Shown: one piece after another, positions 45,174 through 53,986 of the stretch
Layout of the letters: the number at the start of each line of letters is the position of its first letter
Numbering within the stretch: position 1 is the first letter of the stretch
Origin: Vibrio sp. 16
GTDB lineage: Bacteria > Pseudomonadota > Gammaproteobacteria > Enterobacterales > Vibrionaceae
Length of the DNA: 64,000 bases
NCBI RefSeq assembly: GCF_963681195.1
Contig: NZ_OY808998.1
Location: 62,001 to 126,000 of the forward strand
Direction: 5' to 3'
The notes under the pieces: model-generated
Told to the model about the DNA's origin: nothing
Database searches by the model: none
What the model saw: only the letters and a program-made list of their open reading frames with translations
Translations under genes and position numbers: made by a program

Positions 45174-47656
45174 TAGATTTCCTCCTTCACAGGGATACGT
45201 TGACCGCGCACTCTTTGATATGGCAGCGCTTGGCTTGCATCATCGGCATTGATAAATGGTTTGAACTTAGCCAGTTTGTCACTGTTTTCAATCGTGCTCT
45301 TCCACTCACATTGGTAGGTATCAACGATATGCTGCATCTGAGCTTCAAGAGACTCATTAAGGTTAAGCGAATCTTCGATCACTACTTGTTTCAGGTAATC
45401 CAATCCACCTTCTAAGTTCTCCATCCAAACTGAGGTTCGTTGTAGACGATCCGCAGTTCGTACGTAGAACATGAGTACACGGTCGATAAGTGCAACTAGC
45501 TCTGCTTTAGATAGATCCGAAGCAATCAGGTCTGCGTGTCTTGGCCGCATACCACCATTACCACAAACATAGAGGTTCCAACCGTTTTCAGTTGCGATGA
45601 CGCCAATATCTTTACTCTGCGCTTCCGCACACTCACGGGTACAACCAGAGACAGCGAACTTGATCTTGTGCGGCGCACGAAGGCCTTTATAGCGATTCTC
45701 TAGCTCAATGGCTAAGCCGACAGAATCATCAACACCGTAACGACACCAGGTTGAACCGACACATGATTTAACCGTTCGCAGTGATTTACCGTAGGCATGG
45801 CCGGTTTCAAAACCTGCGTCGATCAATGCTTGCCAGATCTCTGGTAGCTGCTCCACTTGAGCGCCAAATAGGTCGACACGCTGACCTCCAGTGATCTTAG
45901 TGTAGAGATCGTATTTCTTCGCCGCTTCACCCAAAGCAATCAATTTATCTGGGGTAATTTCACCGCCCGCTACGCGAGGGACGACTGAGTAAGAACCGTC
46001 TTTCTGTAGGTTAGCCATGAATGCATCATTCGAGTCTTGTAGCGAGCTGTGTTGTGGCTCCATGATGTGCTCATTCCATAGCGACGCAAATACCGATGCA
46101 GCGGTTGGCTTACAAAGGTCACACCCCATGCCTTTACCGTGTTTTTCTAGCAAGGTATCGAAATCTTTAATTTGCTCTACCTGACAGATGTGGAATAGCT
46201 CTTGGCGCGATAATTCAAAGTGCTCACAGATGTGGTTGTTAACTTCAACCCCCATAGTAGTTAGCTGAGCATCCAAGACACTCTTAACCATATTGGTACA
46301 ACCACCACAACCTGTACCCGCTTTCGTTTCCGCCTTAAGCGTATCTAGGTCATGAGCACCTGCTTGAATCGCACTGACCAAGTCACCTTTGCTGACATTA
46401 TGACAAGAACAGATGATGGCACTATCATCCATCTCGCCGTTTAGCATTCCCGTATCAAACAGCAAGTTAGCCGCATGGTCTGGAAGCTCAGTTTCGTTAA
46501 GGTAACATTGAAGTAGCGCGTCATAGTCTGAGTTGTCTCCCACTAAAATCGCACCAAGCAACTTAGTTCCTGATTCATCGACAACCAACTTCTTATAGAT
46601 ACCAGCAACTGCATCTTGCAGCACCATCTCTTGCGCACCTTCAGTTGCTTTATGAGCATCACCAATCGAAGCAACATCAACGCCAAGCAACTTGAGTTTG
46701 GTACTCATATCTGCACCAGTGAAGCCTTGGTTATCACGTCCAAGTAATTGATCCGCAACCACTCGCGCCATAGTGTAGCCCGGAGCAACTAAGCCGAAGA
46801 TTTTCTCCTGCCATAACGCACACTCACCCACAGCATAGATGCTTTCATCACTTGTGCGGCACTGATCATTGATAACAATACCGCCACGCTCACCAATCTC
46901 GATACCTGCCTCACGCGCTAGGGCATCTTGAGGTCTAATACCTGCAGAGAATACGATGACATCGACTTCTAGAGGGTCGGCGTCTTTGAACACTAACCTG
47001 TGGTTAGCACTCTCACCATCACAGATTTTCTCTGTCGCGGTAGAGGTATGAACGGTTAAGCCCAAGTCCTCAATTTTTTCTTTAAGAACTTGCCCTGCTC
47101 CATCATCAAGCTGAACTGGCATTAAGCGCGGCGCAAACTCTACCACGTGTGTTTCAACGCCCAGCAGTTTCAATGCGTTGGCAGCTTCTAGACCAAGCAA
47201 ACCACCACCGATGACGGCACCTGTTTTGGCGCCCTGACAGGCAGTTTTGATTTCAGAAAGATCATCTAGAGTTCGGTAAACAAAAATATTATCGCGATCT
47301 TTACCGTCGATTGGCGGCACGAATGGGTAAGAACCTGTCGCGAGAACAAGTTGGTCGTACCCCATCACGCTATCACCATCGAGAACTAGACGCTTTTTAT
47401 CTCGTTCAACTTGCGTCACTTGGCTACCGAGCATTAGCTCAATGCCATGCATTTTGTACCATTCTTCACTGCTCAGCATTAGGTCTTGATGACTATTGCC
47501 CGAAAACAGCGAAGAGAGCTGTACTCGGTCATAAGCGATAAAACGCTCTTCTCCGATGACAGTTATGCGTTTTTCTAGGTGAGCACCACGCTCTACCAAC
47601 TGAGACACAAGATGGTGGCCAACCATGCCATTACCTACAACAACGATATGTTCCAT
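45173..47656 (-). CDS. nirB: Nitrite reductase (NADH) large subunit
   Basis: 827 residues. An N-terminal FAD/NADH oxidoreductase module (GNGMVGHHLV, and GGGLLGLEAA near residue 150) is followed by two BFD-like [2Fe-2S] segments (CSCHNV with CGGC near 420-460, and CDLC near 515). The C-terminal siroheme/[4Fe-4S] sulfite-reductase-like domain has CVGSTWC and CTREC (about 630-680). It reduces nitrite to ammonium in the cytoplasm, the second step of nitrate assimilation. Siroheme supply is explained by cobA in the same cluster. It lies 12 bases after the ATPase gene. Confidence 0.96.
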   Translation of the reverse strand: MEHIVVVGNGMVGHHLVSQLVERGAHLEKRITVIGEERFIAYDRVQLSSLFSGNSHQDLMLSSEEWYKMHGIELMLGSQVTQVERDKKRLVLDGDSVMGYDQLVLATGSYPFVPPIDGKDRDNIFVYRTLDDLSEIKTACQGAKTGAVIGGGLLGLEAANALKLLGVETHVVEFAPRLMPVQLDDGAGQVLKEKIEDLGLTVHTSTATEKICDGESANHRLVFKDADPLEVDVIVFSAGIRPQDALAREAGIEIGERGGIVINDQCRTSDESIYAVGECALWQEKIFGLVAPGYTMARVVADQLLGRDNQGFTGADMSTKLKLLGVDVASIGDAHKATEGAQEMVLQDAVAGIYKKLVVDESGTKLLGAILVGDNSDYDALLQCYLNETELPDHAANLLFDTGMLNGEMDDSAIICSCHNVSKGDLVSAIQAGAHDLDTLKAETKAGTGCGGCTNMVKSVLDAQLTTMGVEVNNHICEHFELSRQELFHICQVEQIKDFDTLLEKHGKGMGCDLCKPTAASVFASLWNEHIMEPQHSSLQDSNDAFMANLQKDGSYSVVPRVAGGEITPDKLIALGEAAKKYDLYTKITGGQRVDLFGAQVEQLPEIWQALIDAGFETGHAYGKSLRTVKSCVGSTWCRYGVDDSVGLAIELENRYKGLRAPHKIKFAVSGCTRECAEAQSKDIGVIATENGWNLYVCGNGGMRPRHADLIASDLSKAELVALIDRVLMFYVRTADRLQRTSVWMENLEGGLDYLKQVVIEDSLNLNESLEAQMQHIVDTYQCEWKSTIENSDKLAKFKPFINADDASQALPYQRVRGQRIPVKEEI

Positions 47657-47668
47657 AATGTGACTCCT

Positions 47669-48535
47669 TTAAGCCGTTTTAGCGGTCGTTGCGAGCTCTT
47701 TTTGCTCTTTATCTTTTTTATCAGCCGGGCTAGCCGCTGTTTTTGCCTGCTTCTCATAGAGGAAGCGAAGAACTGACTGACGACATTTCTGATACTGTGG
47801 ATCGTCAGCTAGCTCAACGCGGTTACGTGGCCTTGGCAAATCGACTTCTAACACTTCACCGATCGTCGCCGCTGGGCCATTGGTCATCATGACGATTTTG
47901 TCAGAGAGCAGTACCGCCTCATCGACATCGTGAGTAATCATGATGACTGTATTGTTTAGCTCAGCTTGAATCTGCATTAGTGAGTCTTGCAAACGTGCAC
48001 GAGTTAGCGCATCTAGCGCGCCAAACGGTTCATCCATCAATAGGACTTTTGGTTGCAGAGCCAACGCGCGAGCAATACCAACACGCTGTTTCATACCACC
48101 TGAAATTTCATCCGGCTTTTTATCCGCCGCATGTGACATTTGAATCAGCTCTAAATAGTGTTCAACTTGCTGTTTAATCCAAGTTTTAGTGTCAACTGAA
48201 CCAGAGTGTTGATCAGCAATCTGCTTCACCGCGAGCTCAACGTTTTGGTATACCGTTAACCAAGGCAGTAGAGAGTGGTTCTGGAACACAACCGCACGTT
48301 CTGGGCCAGGGCCACTCACCTCACGACCATCAACAATCACACCACCGTCAGTTGGCAAGTGCAGACCTGCAACTAGGTTAAGTACCGTTGATTTACCACA
48401 ACCTGAGTGACCAATTAATGAGATAAATTCGCCTTTTTGGATCTGCAGGTTTACGTTTTTCAGTGCAATAAAGTCGCCGTTTGGTGTCGGAAAACTCATA
48501 CCCAACTGGGTTAAATCTAATAGTGCTTTAGACAT
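47669..48535 (-). CDS. nrtD: Nitrate ABC transporter ATP-binding protein
   Basis: 288 residues. Walker A GHSGCGKST (about 42-50), Q-loop VVFQNHSLLPW, signature ISGGMKQRV, Walker B VLLMDEPFGALD and the switch histidine in ITHDVDEA are intact. It belongs to the nitrate/sulfonate/taurine group, without the NrtA-like extension of cyanobacterial NrtC, so it is NrtD- or NasD-like. The C-terminus is a lysine-rich tail. It energises nitrate uptake together with the permease 12 bases upstream and the binding protein. Confidence 0.93.
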   Translation of the reverse strand: MSKALLDLTQLGMSFPTPNGDFIALKNVNLQIQKGEFISLIGHSGCGKSTVLNLVAGLHLPTDGGVIVDGREVSGPGPERAVVFQNHSLLPWLTVYQNVELAVKQIADQHSGSVDTKTWIKQQVEHYLELIQMSHAADKKPDEISGGMKQRVGIARALALQPKVLLMDEPFGALDALTRARLQDSLMQIQAELNNTVIMITHDVDEAVLLSDKIVMMTNGPAATIGEVLEVDLPRPRNRVELADDPQYQKCRQSVLRFLYEKQAKTAASPADKKDKEQKELATTAKTA

Positions 48536-48547
48536 AGGAAACTCCTT

Positions 48548-49516
48548 TTATCGCAATGCCAGCTGTTTGTTCCAAGATAACCACTTCTGAAGTTGCAACA
48601 TGCCGCGGTCGAGAAGTAAACCGATAAAACCGATAGCAATAACCGCTACCATGATTCGCCCTAAAGACGCCGAGCTACCATTTTGGAACTCGTCCCATAC
48701 GAACTTACCTAGACCTGGGTTCTGCGCCAGCATTTCTGCCGCGATCAATACCATCCATGCAATACCTAATGACAAGCGAAGCCCGGTGAAGATCATCGGA
48801 ATGGCTGAAGGAAGAACGATGACTCGAATGTGCTGCCACCATGACAGCTGCAAAACTTTACTTACGTTAATGAGGTCTTTATCTACGCTTGTTACGCCAA
48901 CCGCAGTGTTAATAAGCGTTGGCCACAAGCTACACAGTGCAACGGTAAGCAGTGAGTTAACGAAAGATTTGGCAAACATAGGATCGTCACTGACATATAT
49001 CGCACTCACCACCATGGTCACTATAGGTAGCCACGCTAGGGGTGAAACAGGTTTAAGTAGTTGTATTACTGGGTTGAATGCTTGGTAAACGCCTTGGTTC
49101 AAGCCGAGGATAATACCCAGAGGGATTGCAATAACTGTCGCAAGTAAGAAACCACTCGCTACCGTGATCAAACTGGTAATTATTTGGTCAAAAAAGGTTG
49201 GCTTGCCTGTGTAAGGGCGAATTTTCACCTTAGCATCAGGGTTCCTTGCTAGCTTTGCTGCGTTGCGTTTTTCTTGGCGCTCAATAAACGCGATCTCTTT
49301 GTCACGCTCCGCCCAGTGCTCGCTGACTAAGTTACTAAACTGCTGATAGGTTTGAGCTGGACCAGGTAAGGTACCAAGTGATGTTTCTACCTGACGTGCA
49401 CTAAAATGCCACATCATTAAAAACAGCAAGATTCCGATAACAGGCAGTAGAATAGCTTTGCTTTTATTCGCAACCAGCTCTCTACTCGGAATTAATGATA
49501 TTACATTGCTCGACAT
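48548..49516 (-). CDS. nrtB: Nitrate ABC transporter permease
   Basis: 322 residues with an N-terminal helix (about 22-40), a cytoplasmic insert and five to six further membrane helices. The EAA-type coupling motif region is around VSKVLQLSWWQHIRVIVLPSAIP (quoted in parts here: VSKVLQLSWW, VIVLPSAIP), about 212-235. It matches NrtB/NasE permeases. It lies between the binding protein (68-base gap) and the ATPase gene in one transcription unit. Confidence 0.92.
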   Translation of the reverse strand: MSSNVISLIPSRELVANKSKAILLPVIGILLFLMMWHFSARQVETSLGTLPGPAQTYQQFSNLVSEHWAERDKEIAFIERQEKRNAAKLARNPDAKVKIRPYTGKPTFFDQIITSLITVASGFLLATVIAIPLGIILGLNQGVYQAFNPVIQLLKPVSPLAWLPIVTMVVSAIYVSDDPMFAKSFVNSLLTVALCSLWPTLINTAVGVTSVDKDLINVSKVLQLSWWQHIRVIVLPSAIPMIFTGLRLSLGIAWMVLIAAEMLAQNPGLGKFVWDEFQNGSSASLGRIMVAVIAIGFIGLLLDRGMLQLQKWLSWNKQLALR

Positions 49517-49584
49517 AACGACTCCTATACATCCTTGTTGGTAGTACTATTTTTATTGGAGGGGCGAACCCCTCCTTTATGTTG

Positions 49585-50958
49585 TTAAACTTTGTCTTTG
49601 CCTTTCAGACCAATCGCGAATTTCTCTAGGTAAGCGTTTGGTGAACGGCCGTCGTAGACGATATTGTCGATAAAGTGAGTTTGTGGAGCGCGGAAGCCAT
49701 CTTCTTCAGCGAATTTAGGGAAATCTGTACTAGACAGAACACCATCTTCGATTAGAGCTTCAGCTGCTTGTTGGTAGATGTCTGGACGGTATACTTCTTT
49801 TGCCACTTCCATGTACCAGTCATCCGACTTTTCTTCAGGGATTTGGCCCCAACGACGCATCTGAGTTAAGTACCAGATCGCATCACTGTAATATGGGTAG
49901 GTTGCGTTGTGACGGAAGAACACATTGAAATCAGGCACTTCACGTACATCACCTTTCTCATATTCAAAGGTACCAGTCATTGAGTTCGCGATAACTTCAA
50001 AGTCAGCACCAACGTATTCGCTCTTAGCCAATAGTTTCACCGCTTCTACACGGTTAGCGTTGTCGTTCTCGTCTAACCAATGAGCAGCACGAATCAGAGC
50101 TTTCACAACACGAATATGAGTATTTGGATATTTTTCAGCCCAGGATTTTGATACGCCAAACACCTTCTCTGGGTTATTTTTCCAGATTTCGTAGTCAGTC
50201 ACGACAGGAGCGCCAATACCTTTAAATACCGCTTGTTGGTTCCACGGTTCGCCCACACAGTAACCTTCAATTGTGCCCGCTTCCATGGTTGCTGGCATTT
50301 GCGGTGGAGGTGTGACGCTCAGTAGTACATCTGCGTTTACTTGGCCGCTGTTGTCGCCCGTTGTTGGCGCGTAATAGCCTGGGTGAATGCCACCAGCAGC
50401 TAGCCAATAACGAAGTTCGTAGTTGTGAGTTGAGACAGGAAACACCATGCCCATGTTGAACGGCTTACCTTCATCAAGATAGCTTTCAACTACAGGTTTA
50501 AGAGCATCGGCCTTGATTGGATGAACTAATTGACCATCCTCTTGAACTGGGATGTTTGGTTTCATTTGCTCCCAAGTTTTGTTCGATACGGTAATCGCGT
50601 TACCGTTAAGGTCCATACTAAATGCAGTAATTACCTCGGCTTTAGTACCGATACCGATAGTCGCACCTAACGGTTGACCAGATAGCATGTGTGCACCATC
50701 AAGTTCGCCGTCGATGACTCGGTCTAGTAGTACTTTCCAGTTGGCTTGAGCTTCCAACGTGACGTACAAACCTTCATCTTCAAAAAAGCCTTTCTCATAC
50801 GCGACCGCTAGGGGTGCCATATCAGTAAGCTTGATGAAACCAAACTTTAGATCTTCTATTTCAGGCTCCCCTAACTCGGCGAAAGTGGTGGGCACGTAAA
50901 ACGTGGTTGTAAGTGCAGCGCCGACTAAAGTGCGCTTGATTGCTGACGTCCATTTCAT
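49585..50958 (-). CDS. nrtA: Nitrate-binding periplasmic protein (NrtA/CmpA family)
   Basis: 457 residues from ATG 50958 with GGAG 7 bases upstream. The longer frame to 51009 is rejected because it runs through the attenuator hairpin. An N-terminal export signal (about 1-27, ending TTFA) is followed by an NrtA-type binding domain ([19 protein letters not shown], then a GEPWNQQAV segment). It captures nitrate for the permease. It is the first gene of the nrt-nir unit and is preceded by the ANTAR-type leader. It is exported, so it is not the cytoplasmic NasS sensor, although NasS belongs to the same family. Confidence 0.92.
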   Translation of the reverse strand: MKWTSAIKRTLVGAALTTTFYVPTTFAELGEPEIEDLKFGFIKLTDMAPLAVAYEKGFFEDEGLYVTLEAQANWKVLLDRVIDGELDGAHMLSGQPLGATIGIGTKAEVITAFSMDLNGNAITVSNKTWEQMKPNIPVQEDGQLVHPIKADALKPVVESYLDEGKPFNMGMVFPVSTHNYELRYWLAAGGIHPGYYAPTTGDNSGQVNADVLLSVTPPPQMPATMEAGTIEGYCVGEPWNQQAVFKGIGAPVVTDYEIWKNNPEKVFGVSKSWAEKYPNTHIRVVKALIRAAHWLDENDNANRVEAVKLLAKSEYVGADFEVIANSMTGTFEYEKGDVREVPDFNVFFRHNATYPYYSDAIWYLTQMRRWGQIPEEKSDDWYMEVAKEVYRPDIYQQAAEALIEDGVLSSTDFPKFAEEDGFRAPQTHFIDNIVYDGRSPNAYLEKFAIGLKGKDKV

Positions 50959-50972
50959 AAGTTTTCTCCAAT

Positions 50973-51007
50973 AAAAAGGCGCTACAACTCCAGTGAGCTG
51001 TAGCGCC
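50973..51007 (-). terminator. Leader attenuator immediately before nrtA
   Basis: Minus strand GGCGCTACAGCTC (51007-50995) pairs with GAGTTGTAGCGCC (50990-50978) over 13 base pairs with loop ACTG, then TTTTTATT. The nrtA ribosome binding site starts 4 bases later. A terminator in this place must be overcome for the operon to be expressed. Confidence 0.85.
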
Positions 51008-51039
51008 ATTGCTTCCTTTCTATTACCGCCGTTGATAAT
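51002..51039 (-). promoter_or_regulatory. ANTAR-type two-hairpin antiterminator in the nrtA leader
   Basis: Two small hairpins with six-base loops lie 8 bases apart on the minus strand. P1 (51039-51022): ATTATC, loop AACGGC, GGTAAT. P2 (51013-51002): AGC, loop AATGGC, GCT. Both loops have A at position 1 and G at position 4, the known ANTAR RNA signature. P2 shares bases 51007-51002 with the 5' arm of the terminator, so the two structures exclude each other. Confidence 0.72.
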
Positions 51040-51084
51040 TCAAGGTTACGATTGAACAGATTGTCATAGTTTCTGTTTATAGTG

Positions 51085-51102
51085 TTCCAAGTTATGTGCC
51101 AA
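51085..51102 (-). promoter_or_regulatory. Possible sigma-54 promoter of nrtA
   Basis: Minus strand TTGGCACATAACTTGGA has a perfect -24 element (TTGGCAC) and correct 12-base spacing, but -12 reads TTGG instead of TTGC. No full NtrC site was found upstream, only a half-site near 51178-51190. It would give a leader of about 117 nt. Confidence 0.4.
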
Positions 51103-51228
51103 CTTATTTAATCCTTTAATATCAACCTCTTAAATGAAACACTCTATCGAGCAGTATTATATTTGCTTAGTATTAGTGCACTTCGCACCAATGCGGAATT
51201 TTTCTTATAACCCCAAAGTGGTAGAGTG

Positions 51229-51810
51229 TTACTTAAGGGCTTCCAGGGTTTGCAACAGGTTCTTTGCAACTTGTGCGAGCGATTGGCTCGACTGCATCGC
51301 CGAATTCCTCATCGCGTTGAACGCAGCTTCTTCGTCGACCTGATGCATCTTCATCAACAAGCCTTTGGCTTTTTCAACCAACTTTCGCTCTTCTAGTTTG
51401 AATTCTAATTGCTCTATCTCACTTTCTAGTGCAGTCACTGATTGGCGCATTTGGCAGGCATTTTCAATCCAAGGTAAAAGTGAGAATTGACTGTCTGCTG
51501 GAATGATTACGTAGTCCATTTTCTCTGGTAAGCGACTGATATCATTAGACTGTAATTGCTTTAACACAACCAGAAGCGGCAACTTTCTGAGTCGACACTC
51601 TTCGATAATCAGTCGAAGTTCTGCGCTCGGCTGCTGCCAACCCACAACCACATTGGCACCGGGTTCTCGGTCGAGCATCTTCTCAAGCTGGTTGAGCTGA
51701 CAGCTGTTGATATTGTCGAACTCTTGCGCGAGTTGAGTGGTTAATCGCACCGATTCTTCGACTCGATCACTACACACAATAAGAGGATTTTTTGAGAGGT
51801 TTTTATTCAT
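51229..51810 (-). CDS. nasT: NasT-like ANTAR antitermination protein
   Basis: 193 residues from the second in-frame ATG (51810), which has AGGGA at the right distance. The N-terminal half resembles a receiver fold, but the usual phospho-acceptor aspartate position reads VVVGW, so it is probably a pseudo-receiver. A coiled coil (about 120-135) leads to the ANTAR RNA-binding domain at about 135-190 (LEERKLVEKAKGLLMKM then AFNAMRNSAM). ANTAR proteins prevent termination by stabilising two-hairpin RNAs. Such an RNA lies directly downstream of this gene, and a related leader lies before nasA. The usual partner NasS (cytoplasmic nitrate sensor) is not in this window. Confidence 0.88.
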   Translation of the reverse strand: MNKNLSKNPLIVCSDRVEESVRLTTQLAQEFDNINSCQLNQLEKMLDREPGANVVVGWQQPSAELRLIIEECRLRKLPLLVVLKQLQSNDISRLPEKMDYVIIPADSQFSLLPWIENACQMRQSVTALESEIEQLEFKLEERKLVEKAKGLLMKMHQVDEEAAFNAMRNSAMQSSQSLAQVAKNLLQTLEALK

Positions 51811-51875
51811 GAACATTCCCTGTTTTGCTCTCTATCTAATAGGAGACATAACAAGGAATGTGCCAAGTAGTAAAA

Positions 51876-52829
51876 TCAGTGATTTTTACAGTAGCTAGAC
51901 CATAAACTATAGGCTTTTTCGAAGGCCTGCTCTAAATCATTAAATTCGGCAAACAACGTTGCTGCCATTGTAGATACTATGGTATTTGCCATCATGTTGA
52001 GGTTCGACTCTTCAGTACCAAACAGACATTTGCTTGGTAGAGGGATGTCTGTCAGCATTCGTTCAGTCCAGTAGTGAGACTCAACACCGTTTGGCGTACT
52101 TACCCAAACCGTTTGACTCACCTTTGGATTGTACTCCGACTCGCCAGACTGACCTTTAAAAGAAACAACTGCGTGACTGGTTAAGCCAATTTCACTCTCC
52201 ACTTCGGCATGAAGCTGCTGAAATCCAGGATGAAAGCTACCGCGTAGGCCAAGTTTCGCGCCACCTGGGTTTAACGCACGAACAACCGTGTTGATCGGAG
52301 TACGCAATCCATAGCGATTTTTCCAGCCAATCATGGTTTCCGCTTGTGGCGCAAAATGCTTAAGCGGCAAGTAAGCAATGCCGTGAGTTTCAAGTAGACT
52401 CTTCGCACGCTCCGGCGAGTCAGCGATTTGTACGTCGAACTGTTCTAAGTAATCTTCCGCATGCAATCGCCCTGCAGGTCTATCATGATAGCCGTGAAGC
52501 AGCACTTTATAGCCATGTTGCGATAGGATTTTCGCGGCTAACAGATGCCAAGGCTGGCCTGCGCTGCTGCGTTTGCCCGCATAGCATGGCCAGTCTATAT
52601 CTGCGCCTAAACTCGGTACGCGAGACTGAAACGCTTTTACGAAACCTGCAATCTCTTGCTGAGTTTCGTTTTGCACTCGAATCAACATTAGTAGCATCGC
52701 CATTTGATCGTCACCACATTGACCATCAAGATACTCATCCATGATTTTGTACGCCTGTTCAAACGTTAGCGGTTTACGCCCACGCTCACCTCGACCTACA
52801 GTGCGAATACATTCTAAAATTGTGCTCAT
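51876..52829 (-). CDS. TrpD2/YbiB-like glycosyltransferase-fold protein
   Basis: 317 residues of the anthranilate-phosphoribosyltransferase fold, YbiB (TrpD2) group: N-terminal helical domain GRGERGRKPLTFEQAYKIM and LLMLIRVQNETQQEIAGF, then the nucleoside phosphorylase-like C-terminal domain. YbiB binds nucleic acid in E. coli, and its role is unclear. Its place in nitrate assimilation clusters is repeatedly seen in gammaproteobacteria as far as I recall, but no function in nitrate use follows from sequence. The start has AGAGGAAGT upstream. The MITE ends 28 bases before the start codon. Confidence 0.82.
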   Translation of the reverse strand: MSTILECIRTVGRGERGRKPLTFEQAYKIMDEYLDGQCGDDQMAMLLMLIRVQNETQQEIAGFVKAFQSRVPSLGADIDWPCYAGKRSSAGQPWHLLAAKILSQHGYKVLLHGYHDRPAGRLHAEDYLEQFDVQIADSPERAKSLLETHGIAYLPLKHFAPQAETMIGWKNRYGLRTPINTVVRALNPGGAKLGLRGSFHPGFQQLHAEVESEIGLTSHAVVSFKGQSGESEYNPKVSQTVWVSTPNGVESHYWTERMLTDIPLPSKCLFGTEESNLNMMANTIVSTMAATLFAEFNDLEQAFEKAYSLWSSYCKNH

Positions 52830-52857
52830 ACTTCCTCTTGAGAAACAACATGCTCTA

Positions 52858-53122
52858 GGGTCTGTTGACCTTTTGCGGTTAAATTTTGTTCGAGATAAAA
52901 GCGTTTTAATCGCGGCGAGAGGTTTGCCGCCTAGTCATTCTAAGCAAAACGCCTCTCAACAAAGAGTAAAACGCTTTTAGCCGAACCCTTCGGGCAGCGT
53001 TTGTGGCTCCTTTCTGCTGCGTTATCGGCTCATCAGGTAGAGCAACTACAATTCAAAGCCTCTGCCTTGCATAAAGAACCCACAAACTGCTGCAAAAATC
53101 AGCTCAAAAGGTCAACAGACCC
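52858..53122. mobile_element. MITE (non-autonomous transposon, 265 bp)
   Basis: Perfect 18-base terminal inverted repeats GGGTCTGTTGACCTTTTG (52858-52875) and its complement (53105-53122). TA flanks both ends, fitting a TA target duplication as made by IS630/Tc1-mariner-type transposases. Inside, AAAAGCGTTTTA (52897-52908) pairs with TAAAACGCTTTT (52967-52978), and GAGAGG with CCTCTC, so the left half folds into a long hairpin. No transposase frame exists. It sits between the cobA and ybiB-like genes, and its right end supplies the last codons and stop of cobA. Confidence 0.85.
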
Positions 53123-53977
53123 TACAGTCGACATTAGTTCGTCTCTCAGTTTGACCACTTCTCCCAATATAATCAATGCCGGACTCACTCCTTTCAGCTC
53201 ATGCGCTTTGGAAGTTAGCTCTCTTAAACAGGAAACATGCACCTTTTGCTGTCGGCTACAACCATGGGTAACAATCGCGAGTGGGAAATCGCCATCTAAG
53301 CCATTGCTAATCAAGCCTCGCTGAATCTCGTCGGCTTTCTCTAATCCCATGTAGAACACCAATGTTTGACCTGCACCGACAAGCTGAGACCAAGCAGGTA
53401 GTGCTCCGGTTACCACTTGTCCGGTCACAAAGGTAACGCTTCGAGCCACTTTACGATGGGTTAATGGAATATACGAAGATGCGGCACAACCAATGGCTGC
53501 GGTAATTCCTGGGATGACTTGATACTCAATATTATTTTCAGCCAGCAACAAGCCCTCTTCACCACCGCGACCAAAGATAAACGGGTCACCACCTTTAAGC
53601 CTAACTACTTGCTTACCAAGCTTTGCACAATCAACCAATATTTGGCTGATCTCTTCCTGCTTTAGGCTTGGCTGACCACAGCGTTTACCTACGTAAATGA
53701 GTTTGCACTGAGTTGACGCGAATTCAAGGATCTCTTGGTTCACCAGACGGTCATAGACAATCACATCTGCGCTCTGAATCGCTTTCATCGCTTTGACTGT
53801 TAGCAACTCCGGGTCATTAGGCCCTGCACCGACTAGCAATACCTTGCCTGTACCGCCCAGTTTACTTTGCTCGTTATCGGAGCCATCAATGGTGTGCTCA
53901 ACATAGTCATGAGCGACAAAACCTGCACCGCGCAAACCGAGTTGTGAACCTTCTTTGTAAAGTAAATCCATTTTCAT
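53099..53977 (-). CDS. cobA: Uroporphyrinogen-III C-methyltransferase (SUMT)
   Basis: 292 residues. After a roughly 40-residue N-terminal extension, the SUMT domain begins at VLLVGAGPNDPELLTVKA (about 47-64). Hallmarks include YDRLV, RLKGGDPFIFGRGGEE (about 123-138), PGITAAIG and PLTHR. It uses SAM to methylate uroporphyrinogen III toward precorrin-2, the first step to siroheme, the cofactor of NirB. It lies 9 bases after nasA in the same unit. Its last six or seven residues and stop codon are encoded by the MITE end, so the original C-terminus was replaced, but the catalytic domain is intact. Confidence 0.94.
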   Translation of the reverse strand: MKMDLLYKEGSQLGLRGAGFVAHDYVEHTIDGSDNEQSKLGGTGKVLLVGAGPNDPELLTVKAMKAIQSADVIVYDRLVNQEILEFASTQCKLIYVGKRCGQPSLKQEEISQILVDCAKLGKQVVRLKGGDPFIFGRGGEEGLLLAENNIEYQVIPGITAAIGCAASSYIPLTHRKVARSVTFVTGQVVTGALPAWSQLVGAGQTLVFYMGLEKADEIQRGLISNGLDGDFPLAIVTHGCSRQQKVHVSCLRELTSKAHELKGVSPALIILGEVVKLRDELMSTVGSVDLLS

Positions 53978-53986
53978 GCTCTGCTC

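Noticed and set aside
50959..51009. N-terminal extension of NrtA to 51009
   Set aside because: The extra codons are the attenuator hairpin itself; ATG 50958 has GGAG and a normal signal peptide.
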